Source: Paraburkholderia nodosa (GTDB lineage Bacteria > Pseudomonadota > Gammaproteobacteria > Burkholderiales > Burkholderiaceae). From it: a stretch of 64,000 nt of DNA. The notes beneath the pieces are model-generated. The model saw only the letters and a list, made by a program, of their open reading frames with translations. It did no database searches and was not told the DNA's origin. The position numbers were made by a program, and so were the translations under genes. How positions within the stretch are numbered: position 1 is the first letter of the stretch; each line of letters begins with the position of its first letter. The stretch spans positions 1 to 64,000 of the forward strand of contig NZ_MCNV01000029.1 in the NCBI RefSeq assembly GCF_001718195.1, read 5' to 3'. Shown here piece by piece: positions 25,169-34,669 of this stretch.

Positions 25169-25559
25169 GATGGAGATGGGCCTTCAGCAGTTGCGTGATC
25201 AACTCCAGCTCGTCGACCAGGGCGACAAACGTGGATTCGGATAGCTGGCCAGCCACGCGCGCCGTATTCGCCACGTGGACCAGCTGGTTCAGGTTGTTGC
25301 CGGTCTTGTTGATCACGTACATGATCCGTTGTCGCTCAATGGTCGCGGGTGGGCGCGCGACGATCTGCGTGCGGTTCGTCAGGATGCATTCGCGCAAAAA
25401 AACAGACGGACTCATGCCGGAGCGTGCGACCTTTTCATTGAAGACCTGCCACTGGTCGTCGGTGAGCCGCGTGCTGACAGGCCTGCCAAGGGCCTTCTGC
25501 GCTTTTTTGCGACCACGGCGCCTGGCTTCCGCCACAACATTGAGATCGTCTGCGCTCAT
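25158..25559 (-). CDS. MobC-like relaxosome accessory protein
   Basis: A 133-residue protein. An RHH-like region sits at the start of its middle part (RPVSTRLTDDQWQVFNEKVA then SGMSPSVFLRECIL). It is followed by the family signature YVINKTGNNLNQLVHVANTA, which matches MobC/TraJ-type proteins that bind oriT and help the relaxase. It lies directly upstream of the relaxase gene and overlaps it. A nearby oriT is expected, but no convincing nick site was found in the 62-base gap upstream. Confidence 0.85.
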   Translation of the reverse strand: MSADDLNVVAEARRRGRKKAQKALGRPVSTRLTDDQWQVFNEKVARSGMSPSVFLRECILTNRTQIVARPPATIERQRIMYVINKTGNNLNQLVHVANTARVAGQLSESTFVALVDELELITQLLKAHLHRVD

Positions 25560-25621
25560 CGCATGTTTTCCGTTACCAGAGAGACATCGGGCGGCGAACT
25601 GCCGCCACCGGCGTGCAAGAG

Positions 25622-25957
25622 TCAGGGGCCGTACTGGGTTCGCCCGTATTGCGAATTGACTGGCCCCTTCACGTCACTCCCGGCCGACTGGCACTGGTTC
25701 AGGAAATCGCCTCGCGCGTTGGCCGTGCCGCCCTCATCGAAGTGACCGTGGTGAAAGCGGACGATGGAAAAGTAGCCCGCCTCGTATTCGGCGCATGTCT
25801 TGCCGCCATTGCCACCCATGATCAAACCGGCAAGACAGAGCACCGCGCCACACGCATCCTGGTTATCATCGGCGTGCGACGACGGCGTGGCGAGCGCACA
25901 GACCAGTGCCGCGCTGCACAGCGCGGCCGCAATCGACCGTCGTTTCATTGCGTTCAT
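25622..25957 (-). CDS. TrbM/KikA-type conjugation protein
   Basis: A 111-residue exported protein. Residues 1-29 are a signal peptide (MKRRSIAAALCSAALVCALA, cleavage near SHA-DD). The mature part has CGAVLCLAG, CAEYEAGYFSIVRF and GDFLNQC, the cysteine and aromatic pattern of TrbM (IncP) and KikA (IncN). Its role in mating is unclear, but it is common in transfer regions. It lies between the coiled-coil membrane protein and the MobC-like gene. Confidence 0.85.
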   Translation of the reverse strand: MNAMKRRSIAAALCSAALVCALATPSSHADDNQDACGAVLCLAGLIMGGNGGKTCAEYEAGYFSIVRFHHGHFDEGGTANARGDFLNQCQSAGSDVKGPVNSQYGRTQYGP

Positions 25958-25996
25958 GATCTAAGGTTCCCCTCCATGAGATGCGGTGGTTTTCGG

Positions 25997-26488
25997 CTAG
26001 GTGAGCGTGTGTGCCAGACGGGCAACGACCCAGATGAGCGCGGCGCCCGCGCAGAACGCAATGCCCATGAAGGCGACGAGCGATCCGGTTGCTGCAACTG
26101 CCGGATTCGTGGGCACGACGCGACCACGCGATTCAACGGCAGCCCGCAGCCGCGCCAGTTCGTCCACGACATCCGCTGTTGCCGCACGTCGCGCCTGGTC
26201 AGCCGCCTTCGCGGCTACCTCGCCGATGAACGCCTGGCGCGATTGCGTGAGCAGCTTCGTCAGTTGCGTGTTCTCCTCGCGCAGCGCCTGCACCGTCGCG
26301 GTCAGTTTCTGGTCAGTGGACTCCATCAGCGCGACAACATGGTGTTGCGCATCCACGACCTTCATCTGCTCGATCAGGATCTCCGCGAGCACGGCCAGCT
26401 CGTTCGACGCCGGCATCGTGGCGATCACCCGGCCCAGGCGCTCAGACGCTCGCCCGGCGTGATCCGGCTGCGGCGTCGGCTCGTTCAT
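25997..26488 (-). CDS. Coiled-coil protein with C-terminal membrane anchor
   Basis: A 163-residue protein. Residues 30-115 are predicted helical with coiled-coil character (STDQKLTATVQALREENTQL), and residues 130-155 form one transmembrane segment (GSLVAFMGIAFCAGAALIWV). It lies directly after the StbB-like ATPase gene (ATG at 26488, overlapping the ATPase stop). That is the position of TraM in IncP plasmids and StbC in R388, so it probably acts with the ATPase in transfer or stability. No sequence family recognised. Confidence 0.6.
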   Translation of the reverse strand: MNEPTPQPDHAGRASERLGRVIATMPASNELAVLAEILIEQMKVVDAQHHVVALMESTDQKLTATVQALREENTQLTKLLTQSRQAFIGEVAAKAADQARRAATADVVDELARLRAAVESRGRVVPTNPAVAATGSLVAFMGIAFCAGAALIWVVARLAHTLT

Positions 26489-27219
26489 GCATCGACCCCT
26501 TCCATCAGTGCGGTAAACGCCTGGTCCATCAACGGCTTGATCGACTGCGCCTTGCGCTTGAGGCCAACCAGCCTCACGAGACGGTCCTTCTCAGAGGCGC
26601 TCGCAGCGTCGATCAGTTGCGCCTTGTAGTCCACCCCGTCTGTCGCAATATCGTGGATCGTACGACCGGCGGCCGCCGCAAGCGCAAACACGTCGTTCTT
26701 TGGGATCAGCGCATCCTGATTCAGTTCGAAAGTCCGCTCCCTCTCATGCAGTTCGAACAGTTGCCCGAAGTGCCGGCGCAGCGTTACCTCGCGGTCCTCG
26801 CTCCTGACCAGATCGACCTTGTTGAGCAGCACACGGATGCGCCCAGGCTCGACGCCGAGATCCGCGAGCATGTTGATCGTCTTCATGGAGTCCTTCATCT
26901 GCTTGCTCTCCGGTTCGACCGGCACAACGAAGCACGCGTAATCCTCCTGTGCCCCTTTGGCACCATTGAGGCGGTTGAGATACTCCTCGACGTTCGATGC
27001 ACCGATATCGACCAGCAGATCACGGCCGCGCATCAGCTCGTCATGCAGTTCGTCAAAGCGCGCGGCAATCATCACCTCGACCTTCGGGCCGGCCGAGTCA
27101 TCCGTATTGATTGACTCAATCTGGCGTACCGACATGGACGGCAGCCTTGGCGCGAGCAGTTCGCGGGTCACGGTAGTCTTGCCGACGTTGCCTGAGCAGC
27201 TCACGATAGCCATACTCAT
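26485..27219 (-). CDS. StbB/TraL-like P-loop ATPase
   Basis: A 244-residue nucleotide-binding protein. The N-terminal MAIVSCSGNVGKTTVTRELL has the deviant P-loop of StbB-type proteins rather than the KGGxGKT of ParA. DLLVDIGASNVEEYL is the likely Walker B. CFVVPVEPESKQMKDSMKTI and RIRVLLNKVDL follow in the order of the SIMIBI class. In R388 StbB supports conjugation, and TraL holds the same place in IncP plasmids. The ATG at 27219 follows AAGGATTGG; a longer frame exists but lacks a ribosome binding site. Confidence 0.78.
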   Translation of the reverse strand: MSMAIVSCSGNVGKTTVTRELLAPRLPSMSVRQIESINTDDSAGPKVEVMIAARFDELHDELMRGRDLLVDIGASNVEEYLNRLNGAKGAQEDYACFVVPVEPESKQMKDSMKTINMLADLGVEPGRIRVLLNKVDLVRSEDREVTLRRHFGQLFELHERERTFELNQDALIPKNDVFALAAAAGRTIHDIATDGVDYKAQLIDAASASEKDRLVRLVGLKRKAQSIKPLMDQAFTALMEGVDA

Positions 27220-27254
27220 TTTCCAATCCTTATCAATATTTGGAGTGCCGCCAC

Positions 27255-29870
27255 TTACATCATCTTCGGTGCCATGCCGCCTGTCTGCGCTTGCGCAGGC
27301 AGCGGGATGTTCGACGGGCCCTGGGCAGGCGCGGCCTTCGGTGCCATCCACGCCGCATGCAGCTCGGCCGCGCGCCTGTCGATCTCGGCCGGGCCGGCGT
27401 CACGACCCAGTTCGCCGCGTGCAATCCGGGCCTCGATCTCCGTGCCCGCCTGCATGCGAGCATCGAACCGGCGAATCACCTCGGCACGCATGCGCGCGGG
27501 TGCCCGCTCAAGTGACTTTTCGAGGACTTCGCGCAACTGCGCGACGGTTTTGAGTGCTTCAGGCGTGGGCGCTGCCGCCATGTCCGCAGCAGGCGAGAAA
27601 CGCGCTGCGCTGGCCGCCGCTTCCGGTTTTGGGTTTGACGGCGCGGCCGCTGGATTCTCCTTCGCCGGGTTCGTCTTCTGCGCGACATCCGGCGTCGGCG
27701 ACGTTCCGGCCTTGATCGTCAGCGCCGCACGTTCACGCTTCACGGCCTCGAGCAATGCCTCGTCGCTCTCGGCGGGCCTGAAGCCCTTTACATCCACACC
27801 CGCGAGGGACGCTTCGATCCACGCGTTGCGGCGGAACGTTTCGCTGCCGCGCACCACGATCGAATCCCAGTTCTTGGCCTTCGCTACTGCCATCATGTCG
27901 GCAATCGTTGAGCGATCGTTCTGCCGGGAGTACAGGCGTGCCCCGACATCCTCGAAGTGCGGCTGCGTGGTCGCTGTCGGATCCCGCTGCGCGCCCGACG
28001 TACCCAACCCGGCCTCCATGCCATCGAGCTTCCAGAACCGGCCATCCTTCACCATGTAGCGCGCCGCGATATGGGCGGGCACGTCGTAGCCGTCTTTCGT
28101 CACGACCGGCTTGCGTGAGGCAGGATCGACGCCGATCTGGTTGTCGCTGCTGTCGGCGATACCCGCAACGCCAGCCTCGTGCGCGTCTGCCGCTGCACCG
28201 GCGTCGCCCGCGTGCAGCCCTGGCATCGGCTTGCCCTGTTCGCGAAGCAACCGCTCGGCGGCCACTCGCTCGCCCTCGCGCACCGTGCGCACGCGCTCCA
28301 GATCCTGAGTCGACACGGAGTCAAACGCCGGGCGCTCCGGATCGTTCGCCGGATTTCTTGCGTCCGTTTCATTCTGCGCGGGCGTCTGCGTGCGCCCGAT
28401 CTGCGTGTCGATCATGCCCGACACCGCCGGTGTGTCCATCGACGTATCGTTCGCAGCGCGGCCGGGCTGAACAACGGGTTCGTTCGCCGCCGCCGCGTCG
28501 ACAGTCGGGCGAGCGACGTCCTCGTTGCCGGGCACGGCATTTCCTGTGATGCCACGGCGGCGCATTGCGTCGTTGATTGCCGCTGCATCGCCGACGTCGG
28601 CAAAGGTCACCAAATCGCCATCCGTCTTGACGTCCGGCTGCGCCTGCGAGGCTGGAGATTGCGCCAGTGATGCATCGACCTGCCTGTCGAGTGCTTCGCG
28701 CACGTAGGTCACGAACGGCTCGCGGGCGGCCGGCGACAGAAACGCAAGCTCTTGATCAAGTGCGGCGGCAACTTCAGGCGCGGTCTTGCCTTTCCCGAAC
28801 TCCTCCCTGATACGCCCCGTCATCCCCCGAAAGTCGGCCAGGTCTTTCGCCACCATCGACCAGTCCGTTCTGTCCTCCTGCTCACTACCGGTCGCGGGCA
28901 TCGTCGCCACCGGTTCGAACGCTTCGGCGATGTCCGCGAAGGTGGCAATGCCGTCGCTGCGCTCTGGCTCGCGATGGCGATGCCGGTTTTGCGGCGCGAC
29001 GCTTGCCCCGTCAACCGGAAGCGCGTCGTCCACCGGGTCGGAATCCGTCACGTCGCGCGCAGGCGTGCGCTCGTCGATTTCCATCGGACTCAAGCCCGCT
29101 TCATCGCGAAGTTTGGCCAGCGCTTTGGCTGCCCGTGGCGGCAGGGTCTCCGCCGCAAAACCAGTGCGGTTGCGGATCTGCTCGCCAATCGCGCGCTCGC
29201 CATCAACAGCGTTGCCGGACTTGCGCCACGCTTCACGATGGATCGACTCCAGCCGCTGCTCAAGTGCAAGCGTATGGTTGACCTCGTTGCCACGCAGCGT
29301 GACCGCTGTCGTAATCGACTGGATCATTTCGCGAAAGCGCCGGCCGAGCGCCGCGTCGTCGAGCTTCGGCTGTGCAGCCTGCTGGCCAACGCGCGCGCCC
29401 CGTCCATACAGATGCTGCCGGTCGGCGAAATACTGGTGCCGCGCGTGGACACCGGCTTCCCGCACTCCGTCAATCATCTCGAACGCAGAGGCACCCTGCG
29501 CGCGCAACCGGTCCCGTGCCTCCAGTCCCGCCCTTTCCGCGGCGGCCTGAAGGGAGTCCCGCACGAAGGCGCGGGACTCATCGAGCGGTTGACCCATTAG
29601 CTCGCTCAGCCGCACGGCTTCCCGCTCGATGTCGGCTTCACTGCCGAACAGCGTCTGCGGCTGCCCGCGCACTGCTCCGGGTGCCTGCCCTGCCTGCGGC
29701 TCTTGCGTCGGCATCCACCGCGCAAAGGGCGCCACGTTAGTGCCGCGCGGCACGTACCATTTTTTCGATCGCCGGTCGAACCTGGCGCCCAGATCGTGCG
29801 CCGCGTCCTTCTCCCTGAACGGGACGTCCAGATACGTCCGTTTGCCTTTCGGCCTGTTCGGGTCAGCCAT
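27255..29870 (-). CDS. Large DUF5710/LPD7 polyvalent transfer protein
   Basis: An 871-residue cytoplasmic protein. The N-terminus is a DUF5710 domain (RTYLDVPFREKDAAHDLGAR then RRSKKWYVPRG, residues about 10-50), seen at the start of TraC-type primases and other plasmid proteins. Residues 60-590 are a long low-complexity region. Near 590-720 lies an LPD7 domain (GRFWKLDGME, HFEDVGARLYSRQNDRSTIA then KNWDSIVVRGSETFRRNAWI), also present in the relaxase of the same operon. No primase or helicase motifs are visible. The ATG at 29870 overlaps the end of virD4 by eight bases. A role in handling the transferred strand is likely but unproven. Confidence 0.75.
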   Translation of the reverse strand: MADPNRPKGKRTYLDVPFREKDAAHDLGARFDRRSKKWYVPRGTNVAPFARWMPTQEPQAGQAPGAVRGQPQTLFGSEADIEREAVRLSELMGQPLDESRAFVRDSLQAAAERAGLEARDRLRAQGASAFEMIDGVREAGVHARHQYFADRQHLYGRGARVGQQAAQPKLDDAALGRRFREMIQSITTAVTLRGNEVNHTLALEQRLESIHREAWRKSGNAVDGERAIGEQIRNRTGFAAETLPPRAAKALAKLRDEAGLSPMEIDERTPARDVTDSDPVDDALPVDGASVAPQNRHRHREPERSDGIATFADIAEAFEPVATMPATGSEQEDRTDWSMVAKDLADFRGMTGRIREEFGKGKTAPEVAAALDQELAFLSPAAREPFVTYVREALDRQVDASLAQSPASQAQPDVKTDGDLVTFADVGDAAAINDAMRRRGITGNAVPGNEDVARPTVDAAAANEPVVQPGRAANDTSMDTPAVSGMIDTQIGRTQTPAQNETDARNPANDPERPAFDSVSTQDLERVRTVREGERVAAERLLREQGKPMPGLHAGDAGAAADAHEAGVAGIADSSDNQIGVDPASRKPVVTKDGYDVPAHIAARYMVKDGRFWKLDGMEAGLGTSGAQRDPTATTQPHFEDVGARLYSRQNDRSTIADMMAVAKAKNWDSIVVRGSETFRRNAWIEASLAGVDVKGFRPAESDEALLEAVKRERAALTIKAGTSPTPDVAQKTNPAKENPAAAPSNPKPEAAASAARFSPAADMAAAPTPEALKTVAQLREVLEKSLERAPARMRAEVIRRFDARMQAGTEIEARIARGELGRDAGPAEIDRRAAELHAAWMAPKAAPAQGPSNIPLPAQAQTGGMAPKMM

Positions 29871-32184
29871 GTGATACCTCCTTTGCCTCGTTGTCCGCCG
29901 GCGCGACAGACGCGAGCGCCGGTTCAATCCGGTCCTGGACAGCGTCATCCCCGCCTGCCACGTTGAAATCGATGCGGATGCCCGCGAGCATTTCGCGCAC
30001 GTCCTCGCGCATCGCGACGCCAAGCTCGGCCAGGTCAGCCTCGAAGCCCGCGAGCGCCATGCCGGTCGCGAGTGGCCCGGGCGCGCGTTGGTCGAGCACG
30101 AGAAGCTCGGCCGCGGTCAGCGGCTTCGCACCGGCCTGACGTGCAAGTCGGATTTCGCCAGCGGCCCTCGCGGACAGCGCCGCGTGATACGTCTCCGGGT
30201 TGTGCGTCGGGATGCCGTTCGCTCGCAGCTCACCGGCACGCCAGGCCGCCTTGATTTCGTCTTCGGTGGGCAGGCGCTTGTTGATTGCAGCGAGCATCGG
30301 ACTGACCGAGCGCATGCGGTCGATGAACAGGTCATCCTCGTAATAGGTCGCCTTCTCGCACAGGATCGGACGCTGGAAACCAAGCACGATTTCCTGGTCC
30401 TGCTCCATGCGCTTCAGTTCCTGATCGAGCATCAACGCGCGGCCCTGATCCGACGTGTTCGTGCCGGTCGACGTGTTGCGGCCGTGATTACGGCTTTTCG
30501 AGGTTGCCTTCTCGGTGAACGTCCCCAGCGTCTCGGACAGTTCCTTTGCATCCTGCTGGTTGCCAGGCGCGTACGCCACCAGCACTGCGTGGTTGGTGAT
30601 CAGCGTGCGCGCCCCGGCCGGCCCGTACAGATCGTTCGGCTCCAGCTGCGCCTTCGACTGCAGGATCGTGAGCAGGCGAATCCAGTAGCCCGCGATGAAC
30701 GCGTTGCCCTTGTCGAGTACCTCGATGCGACCGAGCGCGGTAAATTCGTCCCCCACGCCAAGACACTGATATTTGATGGCCGGATCGTCGCCCGGCAGCA
30801 CGTCGAGGTTGTCCTCGATCCACTGCGTGTAGAACAGGTTGCCGAGCAGGCTCGCGACGGCAAGCTCACGCACCGGCAGCACAACGTAGATCGACATCAG
30901 CTCGCGCCGCACGCGGTCGAGCTCGAAGTCGCATGCGCTCGTCGCCTGGTCGACGATCGGGTTGCTGAACAGGCGCAGACCGGCGTTAAACGTCGCAACA
31001 ATGTTCAGCATCGTCTCGTCGGGCGAGGCCAGCACGCGCGAGAGCGCGCCCAGGCAATCGCCCGACAGCGGCACCCCCTTCTGCGGCTCGTGCTGCATCA
31101 GATCCGAAAGGTGCTCACGCACTTTCTTGTCGGGCGTGGTCGCGAGCCGCAACACCTGTCCGAACGTACAGTCACCCGTCATCTCCATCAGGTAGAGCGC
31201 GAAGCCCATGAACAGGTCACTCGCCTGCTCATAGAAGAACTTGTTGCGACCGTCGGTCGTGTGATACAGGCGCGCTGCAATCGCCTGCAGGCGACCGACC
31301 CGCACGAAGGATGCACTCTTCGCAATCCTGAAAAGCGGATTCCAGCGGTGCGTGTAGCCAGTGTGATCAAATGGCGCCCAGCGAAACACCTGCTGGCCGC
31401 AGGCCTGCCGGTACCGCGACGTCAGGTCGTAGTTCTCTCCCTTCACATCGAGTACGACCACCGAATCCGGAAAGGTGAGCAGATTCGGGATCACAATGGC
31501 TGCACCTTTGCGTGAACGCGTTCGCGCAGCAACCATCACGAACTCCGTTCCGCGGAACGTCAGGTACTTGCCCTTGTACCGCCCTACGATGATCGACGGG
31601 TCGCGGTGATCGCCCTTGCGGCCGCCCCTGTTTCGACCGCGCCCGTTAGCCTCATCGAGCAGGCCGTACCGCCGAACCTCGTAGCTGTAGGCGAAGCGGG
31701 CATCGCCATGCAGTTCGCGCTTCGGCTTCATGACCAGCGCCGCGACGATCGCCGCTACCGGCACAAGCGGCACGATGACCGATGCCGCTGTCGCCATCAG
31801 CAGCGAGCGTTTCACCGCCTTCACGTCGCCAAAGGCGCGCCAGTAGTCGTGCAGCGTCCACAGCCCGATTGCGGAGTCCGGCAACTTTTCCAGCTTCGCA
31901 AACAGCATCGCGCCGACGTACTGGCCGGCCGCAGCGAGACCGATCAGAACCACCAGTGCAAGCAGACCGGCCGCGATGACCCGGTCGGCAAGCGTCGCGG
32001 TTTTTAGCAGCACGGCGCTCGCACACACGCCCCACAACGCGCACGTCACGACGACGAGAGCAATCACGGCCCCCATTTCGACAGGATCGCTGATCGCGTC
32101 GAGATGAAGCAGACGGCCGGCGGCGAAAACGACTGCGCCGGACACAATGCCAAGCAGGCCGCCAACAAGGAGACGGGCTTTCAT
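29863..32184 (-). CDS. virD4: VirD4/TraG-type coupling protein
   Basis: A 773-residue coupling protein that should link the relaxosome to the secretion channel. Four hydrophobic segments span residues 3-25, 34-60, 68-92 and 131-152. The ATPase domain follows, with VIPNLLTFPDSVVVLDVKGE (231-250), GDEFTALGRIEVL (478-490) and, near 520, LITNHAVLVAYAPGNQQDAK. The Walker A region reads VAARTRSRKGAAIV (218-231), where relatives have a glycine before the lysine (TRSGKG); here it is arginine. Whether the enzyme still hydrolyses ATP is open. It lies downstream of virB11 with a 103-base gap. Confidence 0.92.
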   Translation of the reverse strand: MKARLLVGGLLGIVSGAVVFAAGRLLHLDAISDPVEMGAVIALVVVTCALWGVCASAVLLKTATLADRVIAAGLLALVVLIGLAAAGQYVGAMLFAKLEKLPDSAIGLWTLHDYWRAFGDVKAVKRSLLMATAASVIVPLVPVAAIVAALVMKPKRELHGDARFAYSYEVRRYGLLDEANGRGRNRGGRKGDHRDPSIIVGRYKGKYLTFRGTEFVMVAARTRSRKGAAIVIPNLLTFPDSVVVLDVKGENYDLTSRYRQACGQQVFRWAPFDHTGYTHRWNPLFRIAKSASFVRVGRLQAIAARLYHTTDGRNKFFYEQASDLFMGFALYLMEMTGDCTFGQVLRLATTPDKKVREHLSDLMQHEPQKGVPLSGDCLGALSRVLASPDETMLNIVATFNAGLRLFSNPIVDQATSACDFELDRVRRELMSIYVVLPVRELAVASLLGNLFYTQWIEDNLDVLPGDDPAIKYQCLGVGDEFTALGRIEVLDKGNAFIAGYWIRLLTILQSKAQLEPNDLYGPAGARTLITNHAVLVAYAPGNQQDAKELSETLGTFTEKATSKSRNHGRNTSTGTNTSDQGRALMLDQELKRMEQDQEIVLGFQRPILCEKATYYEDDLFIDRMRSVSPMLAAINKRLPTEDEIKAAWRAGELRANGIPTHNPETYHAALSARAAGEIRLARQAGAKPLTAAELLVLDQRAPGPLATGMALAGFEADLAELGVAMREDVREMLAGIRIDFNVAGGDDAVQDRIEPALASVAPADNEAKEVSHG

Positions 32185-32287
32185 GCTGACGCTCCCGCTG
32201 CCGCTGCCGCGTGCGTCTGCCGCTCAAGGGGTTCCCGGCCGGTGTGCCTGCCACTGTCACCAATGGCGGAATCGTTCGATCGCAATC

Positions 32288-33439
32288 TCATGCATCACCT
32301 CGCAGCAGCCTGTTTTTACTGACCGGATCGAACCAGATTTCTGTCAGGTCCCGGTTCTCCATAAACAGGACCACGTCGACCGTCATGCGGATCTCGCGCA
32401 TCAGGTAATCGAACGGGAGCGTCTGGCCGACCGGGCTTTGCTTGACCAGCGTGGCGATGCGCGTGAGCGTCGCGATCGAGTCGTTCGCGTGCACCGTCGT
32501 CAACCCGCCCTGGTGTCCGGTGTTGAGCAGCGTCAGGTAGTCCCAGGTTTCGTCGCCGCGCAACTCCGCAAGCAGCACGCGATCGCATTTCATGCGCAAC
32601 GTCGCCTTCACCAGGCGTCGCGCTGGAACCGCCTCGCTGTAGAAGAGGTGAACGTGATTTCGATGCAGTGGCAACGGCAGCTCGTGGGTATCCTCGATCG
32701 TCGCCAGACGCGCCTCGCGCGGAATGATCGGGATCAGGTCCGCCAGCGCCTTCATCAGCGTGGTCTTGCCGGAGCCCGTGCCGCCCACGAGCACGATGTT
32801 CAGCCGGTTCAGGATGGCCAGCCTCAGAAACCGCACGACATCGCGCTGCGCGAGCGCGTCGAGCATCTCATGCTGGAAGCGCGCCAAGCCATAAGCGCCC
32901 AGCGCCCGGGACGGATTGAACACCGCAGTGGCACGACTGACGTCCATGCCCTCTGAGCCTGCCCGTGCCGCCGCAGCGTCGATCTCGCCCGGCGTCATTG
33001 CGCTACTACCGCCGGGTCCGCCCCGGACCACATCACGGAACCTGGCGAACCGCCCGGCATCCGACCACTGCTGTACCGAAAGGCGCGTTGAATTCGGCAC
33101 GCGAATCGTCAGCGACACAGTGCCCGGCTCGCACGCCGGTGGAATCACGATCTGGCCGCGCTCCCCGTCGGGCAGGCGCACCGGCTTCTCCGGCTCGGCC
33201 GCCGATAGCGGCGGCTTCGCCTTGTTGTAGATGGCCAGAGCCAGTGCAAACTGGTTCAGCATTTCCAGCGACGCATTCGGAAGATCATGGCGCTGCCAGC
33301 CGTCGAGCGTTTCGGTCCAGCCTTCATACGGACGGTTAATCGCAAACTCGGTGACGCCGGGCATCGCCAGCATTGCGGCGATGCCGAGTGTCTTGAGGTG
33401 ACTGCGTACCGTAAGACTGTCGTCGTATTGCATACTCAT
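32288..33439 (-). CDS. virB11: VirB11 traffic ATPase
   Basis: A 383-residue hexameric ATPase of the type IV secretion system, bound at the inner face of the cytoplasmic membrane. Walker A is LVGGTGSGKTTLMKALADLI (217-236). IEDTHELPLP follows, then the Asp box and Walker B (CDRVLLAELRGDETWDYL) and the His box GHQGGLTTVHANDS. The N-terminal domain is longer than usual by an insert near 75-95 and 140-165. All catalytic motifs are intact. It ends the virB series and begins 22 bases after virB10. Confidence 0.95.
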   Translation of the reverse strand: MSMQYDDSLTVRSHLKTLGIAAMLAMPGVTEFAINRPYEGWTETLDGWQRHDLPNASLEMLNQFALALAIYNKAKPPLSAAEPEKPVRLPDGERGQIVIPPACEPGTVSLTIRVPNSTRLSVQQWSDAGRFARFRDVVRGGPGGSSAMTPGEIDAAAARAGSEGMDVSRATAVFNPSRALGAYGLARFQHEMLDALAQRDVVRFLRLAILNRLNIVLVGGTGSGKTTLMKALADLIPIIPREARLATIEDTHELPLPLHRNHVHLFYSEAVPARRLVKATLRMKCDRVLLAELRGDETWDYLTLLNTGHQGGLTTVHANDSIATLTRIATLVKQSPVGQTLPFDYLMREIRMTVDVVLFMENRDLTEIWFDPVSKNRLLRGDA

Positions 33440-33460
33440 AAGCAGCTCGAATTAAATGAA

Positions 33461-34669
33461 TCAAGGCGTCGCCAGTTCGTACACGTCGGAGAAGTCCACA
33501 TCGCGCGCAACGAAGATCGTCGTCATCGACCCGTACTGCGAATACGCGGTCGGCGGCACGTTGATGGTGTTGCGCAGTGCTTCGGCCGCTACCTCACCAC
33601 CGGCATTCGTGGTGTTGTTAAACTGGATGCTGCTACTGCCCGAGTTCGCGGCCAGTGTCGACAGCGCCTGACCGGCATCGCTGATCAGGCTGACCATCAT
33701 GGCGCCGCCAAACCGCGTCCAGAAGTGGTTGTCGACGTAGGCCGGCAGGCCACTGCCGCCGAGCGCATCGGCCGCCGGCGAATCGAGTTGCACCTTTACG
33801 CCATCAGGCGTCGTCAGCCGCGTCCAGATCACGAAGATCCGCGCCTGCCCCTGCATCAGCGCCTGCCGCTGCTCGCCCACGACCTCGGAGCCACGCTCGA
33901 CCAGCAGCACCTTGCCGTTCGCCGAGTACACATCTTTCGCCACGTGGCAGGTGGTCATGCCCGGGTAGTCGGTCACGATCTCCGCACCCTGCACGCACGG
34001 GAGCGTCGTCCCCGCAATCAGCAGGAAGTCTCGCGACGGCATCAGTTCCGCCTTCACCGTTTCCAGCTTCGATGGCTGCAGCTTGCTGTCCAGTCCATCC
34101 TTCGCGAATCCGGCATGCGAACCGGTCAATCCGGGCGTGCCACCAGGGGCTGCCGCGTCGGTCGTCCTCTCATCCTTTGATGTGAGCAGCACGTCGCCAT
34201 CGAGCTTGCGTTGCGCCGGCGTCTCGGCGGCGCTGGCCGCCGTCGCTGCAGCGGCGCCGTTTCCATTCACTGCACTGGCTGCGTTCGCATGCGCAGGTGT
34301 AGCAAGCGCCGCGCTTGCTACAGCCGCTTCCGACGCCATCGCCGCTTCCTCTGCCCGCTGCTTTTCGATCTTTGCCTTGTCGCGCGCAAAGTCGTGCCGG
34401 TCATCTGACGGCTTGTCCTTTGCCGCTTCCGCCCTTGCCGCCTCGGACTCGGCGTGATGCTGCGCCGACCACCGTTTGATCGCGACACCCACTGCGATCG
34501 CACCGAACAGCAGGACCAGCACCATCCCAATGACGATCGGTAACATCCGGAACGGGCTCTTGCGCTTCGTGCGGCCAACACCCGGCACCCCGCGCTCGCC
34601 TATGCCGGCGGGCTCGACCGGTGTCGGGTTCGCCGGGTTCGGACCGCTCAGATTGATATCGTCACTCAC
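33461..34669 (-). CDS. virB10: VirB10 channel scaffold protein
   Basis: A 402-residue protein spanning the envelope. A short cytoplasmic N-terminus is followed by one membrane segment (MLPIVIGMVLVLLFGAIAVG, about 42-61) and an Ala/Pro/Glu-rich periplasmic linker (65-180). The conserved C-terminal domain (about 205-400) has LIAGTTLPCVQGAEIVTDYP, CHVAKDVYSANGKVLLVERG, WTRLTTPDGVKVQLDSPAAD and FVARDVDFSDVY. It joins VirB7 and VirB9 in the core complex. Its start overlaps the end of virB9 by eight bases. Confidence 0.95.
   Translation of the reverse strand: MSDDINLSGPNPANPTPVEPAGIGERGVPGVGRTKRKSPFRMLPIVIGMVLVLLFGAIAVGVAIKRWSAQHHAESEAARAEAAKDKPSDDRHDFARDKAKIEKQRAEEAAMASEAAVASAALATPAHANAASAVNGNGAAAATAASAAETPAQRKLDGDVLLTSKDERTTDAAAPGGTPGLTGSHAGFAKDGLDSKLQPSKLETVKAELMPSRDFLLIAGTTLPCVQGAEIVTDYPGMTTCHVAKDVYSANGKVLLVERGSEVVGEQRQALMQGQARIFVIWTRLTTPDGVKVQLDSPAADALGGSGLPAYVDNHFWTRFGGAMMVSLISDAGQALSTLAANSGSSSIQFNNTTNAGGEVAAEALRNTINVPPTAYSQYGSMTTIFVARDVDFSDVYELATP

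Noticed and set aside
30088..31515. Plus-strand open frame of 475 codons opposite virD4
   Set aside because: Antisense shadow; virD4 motifs are on the minus strand and no family features appear on the plus strand.
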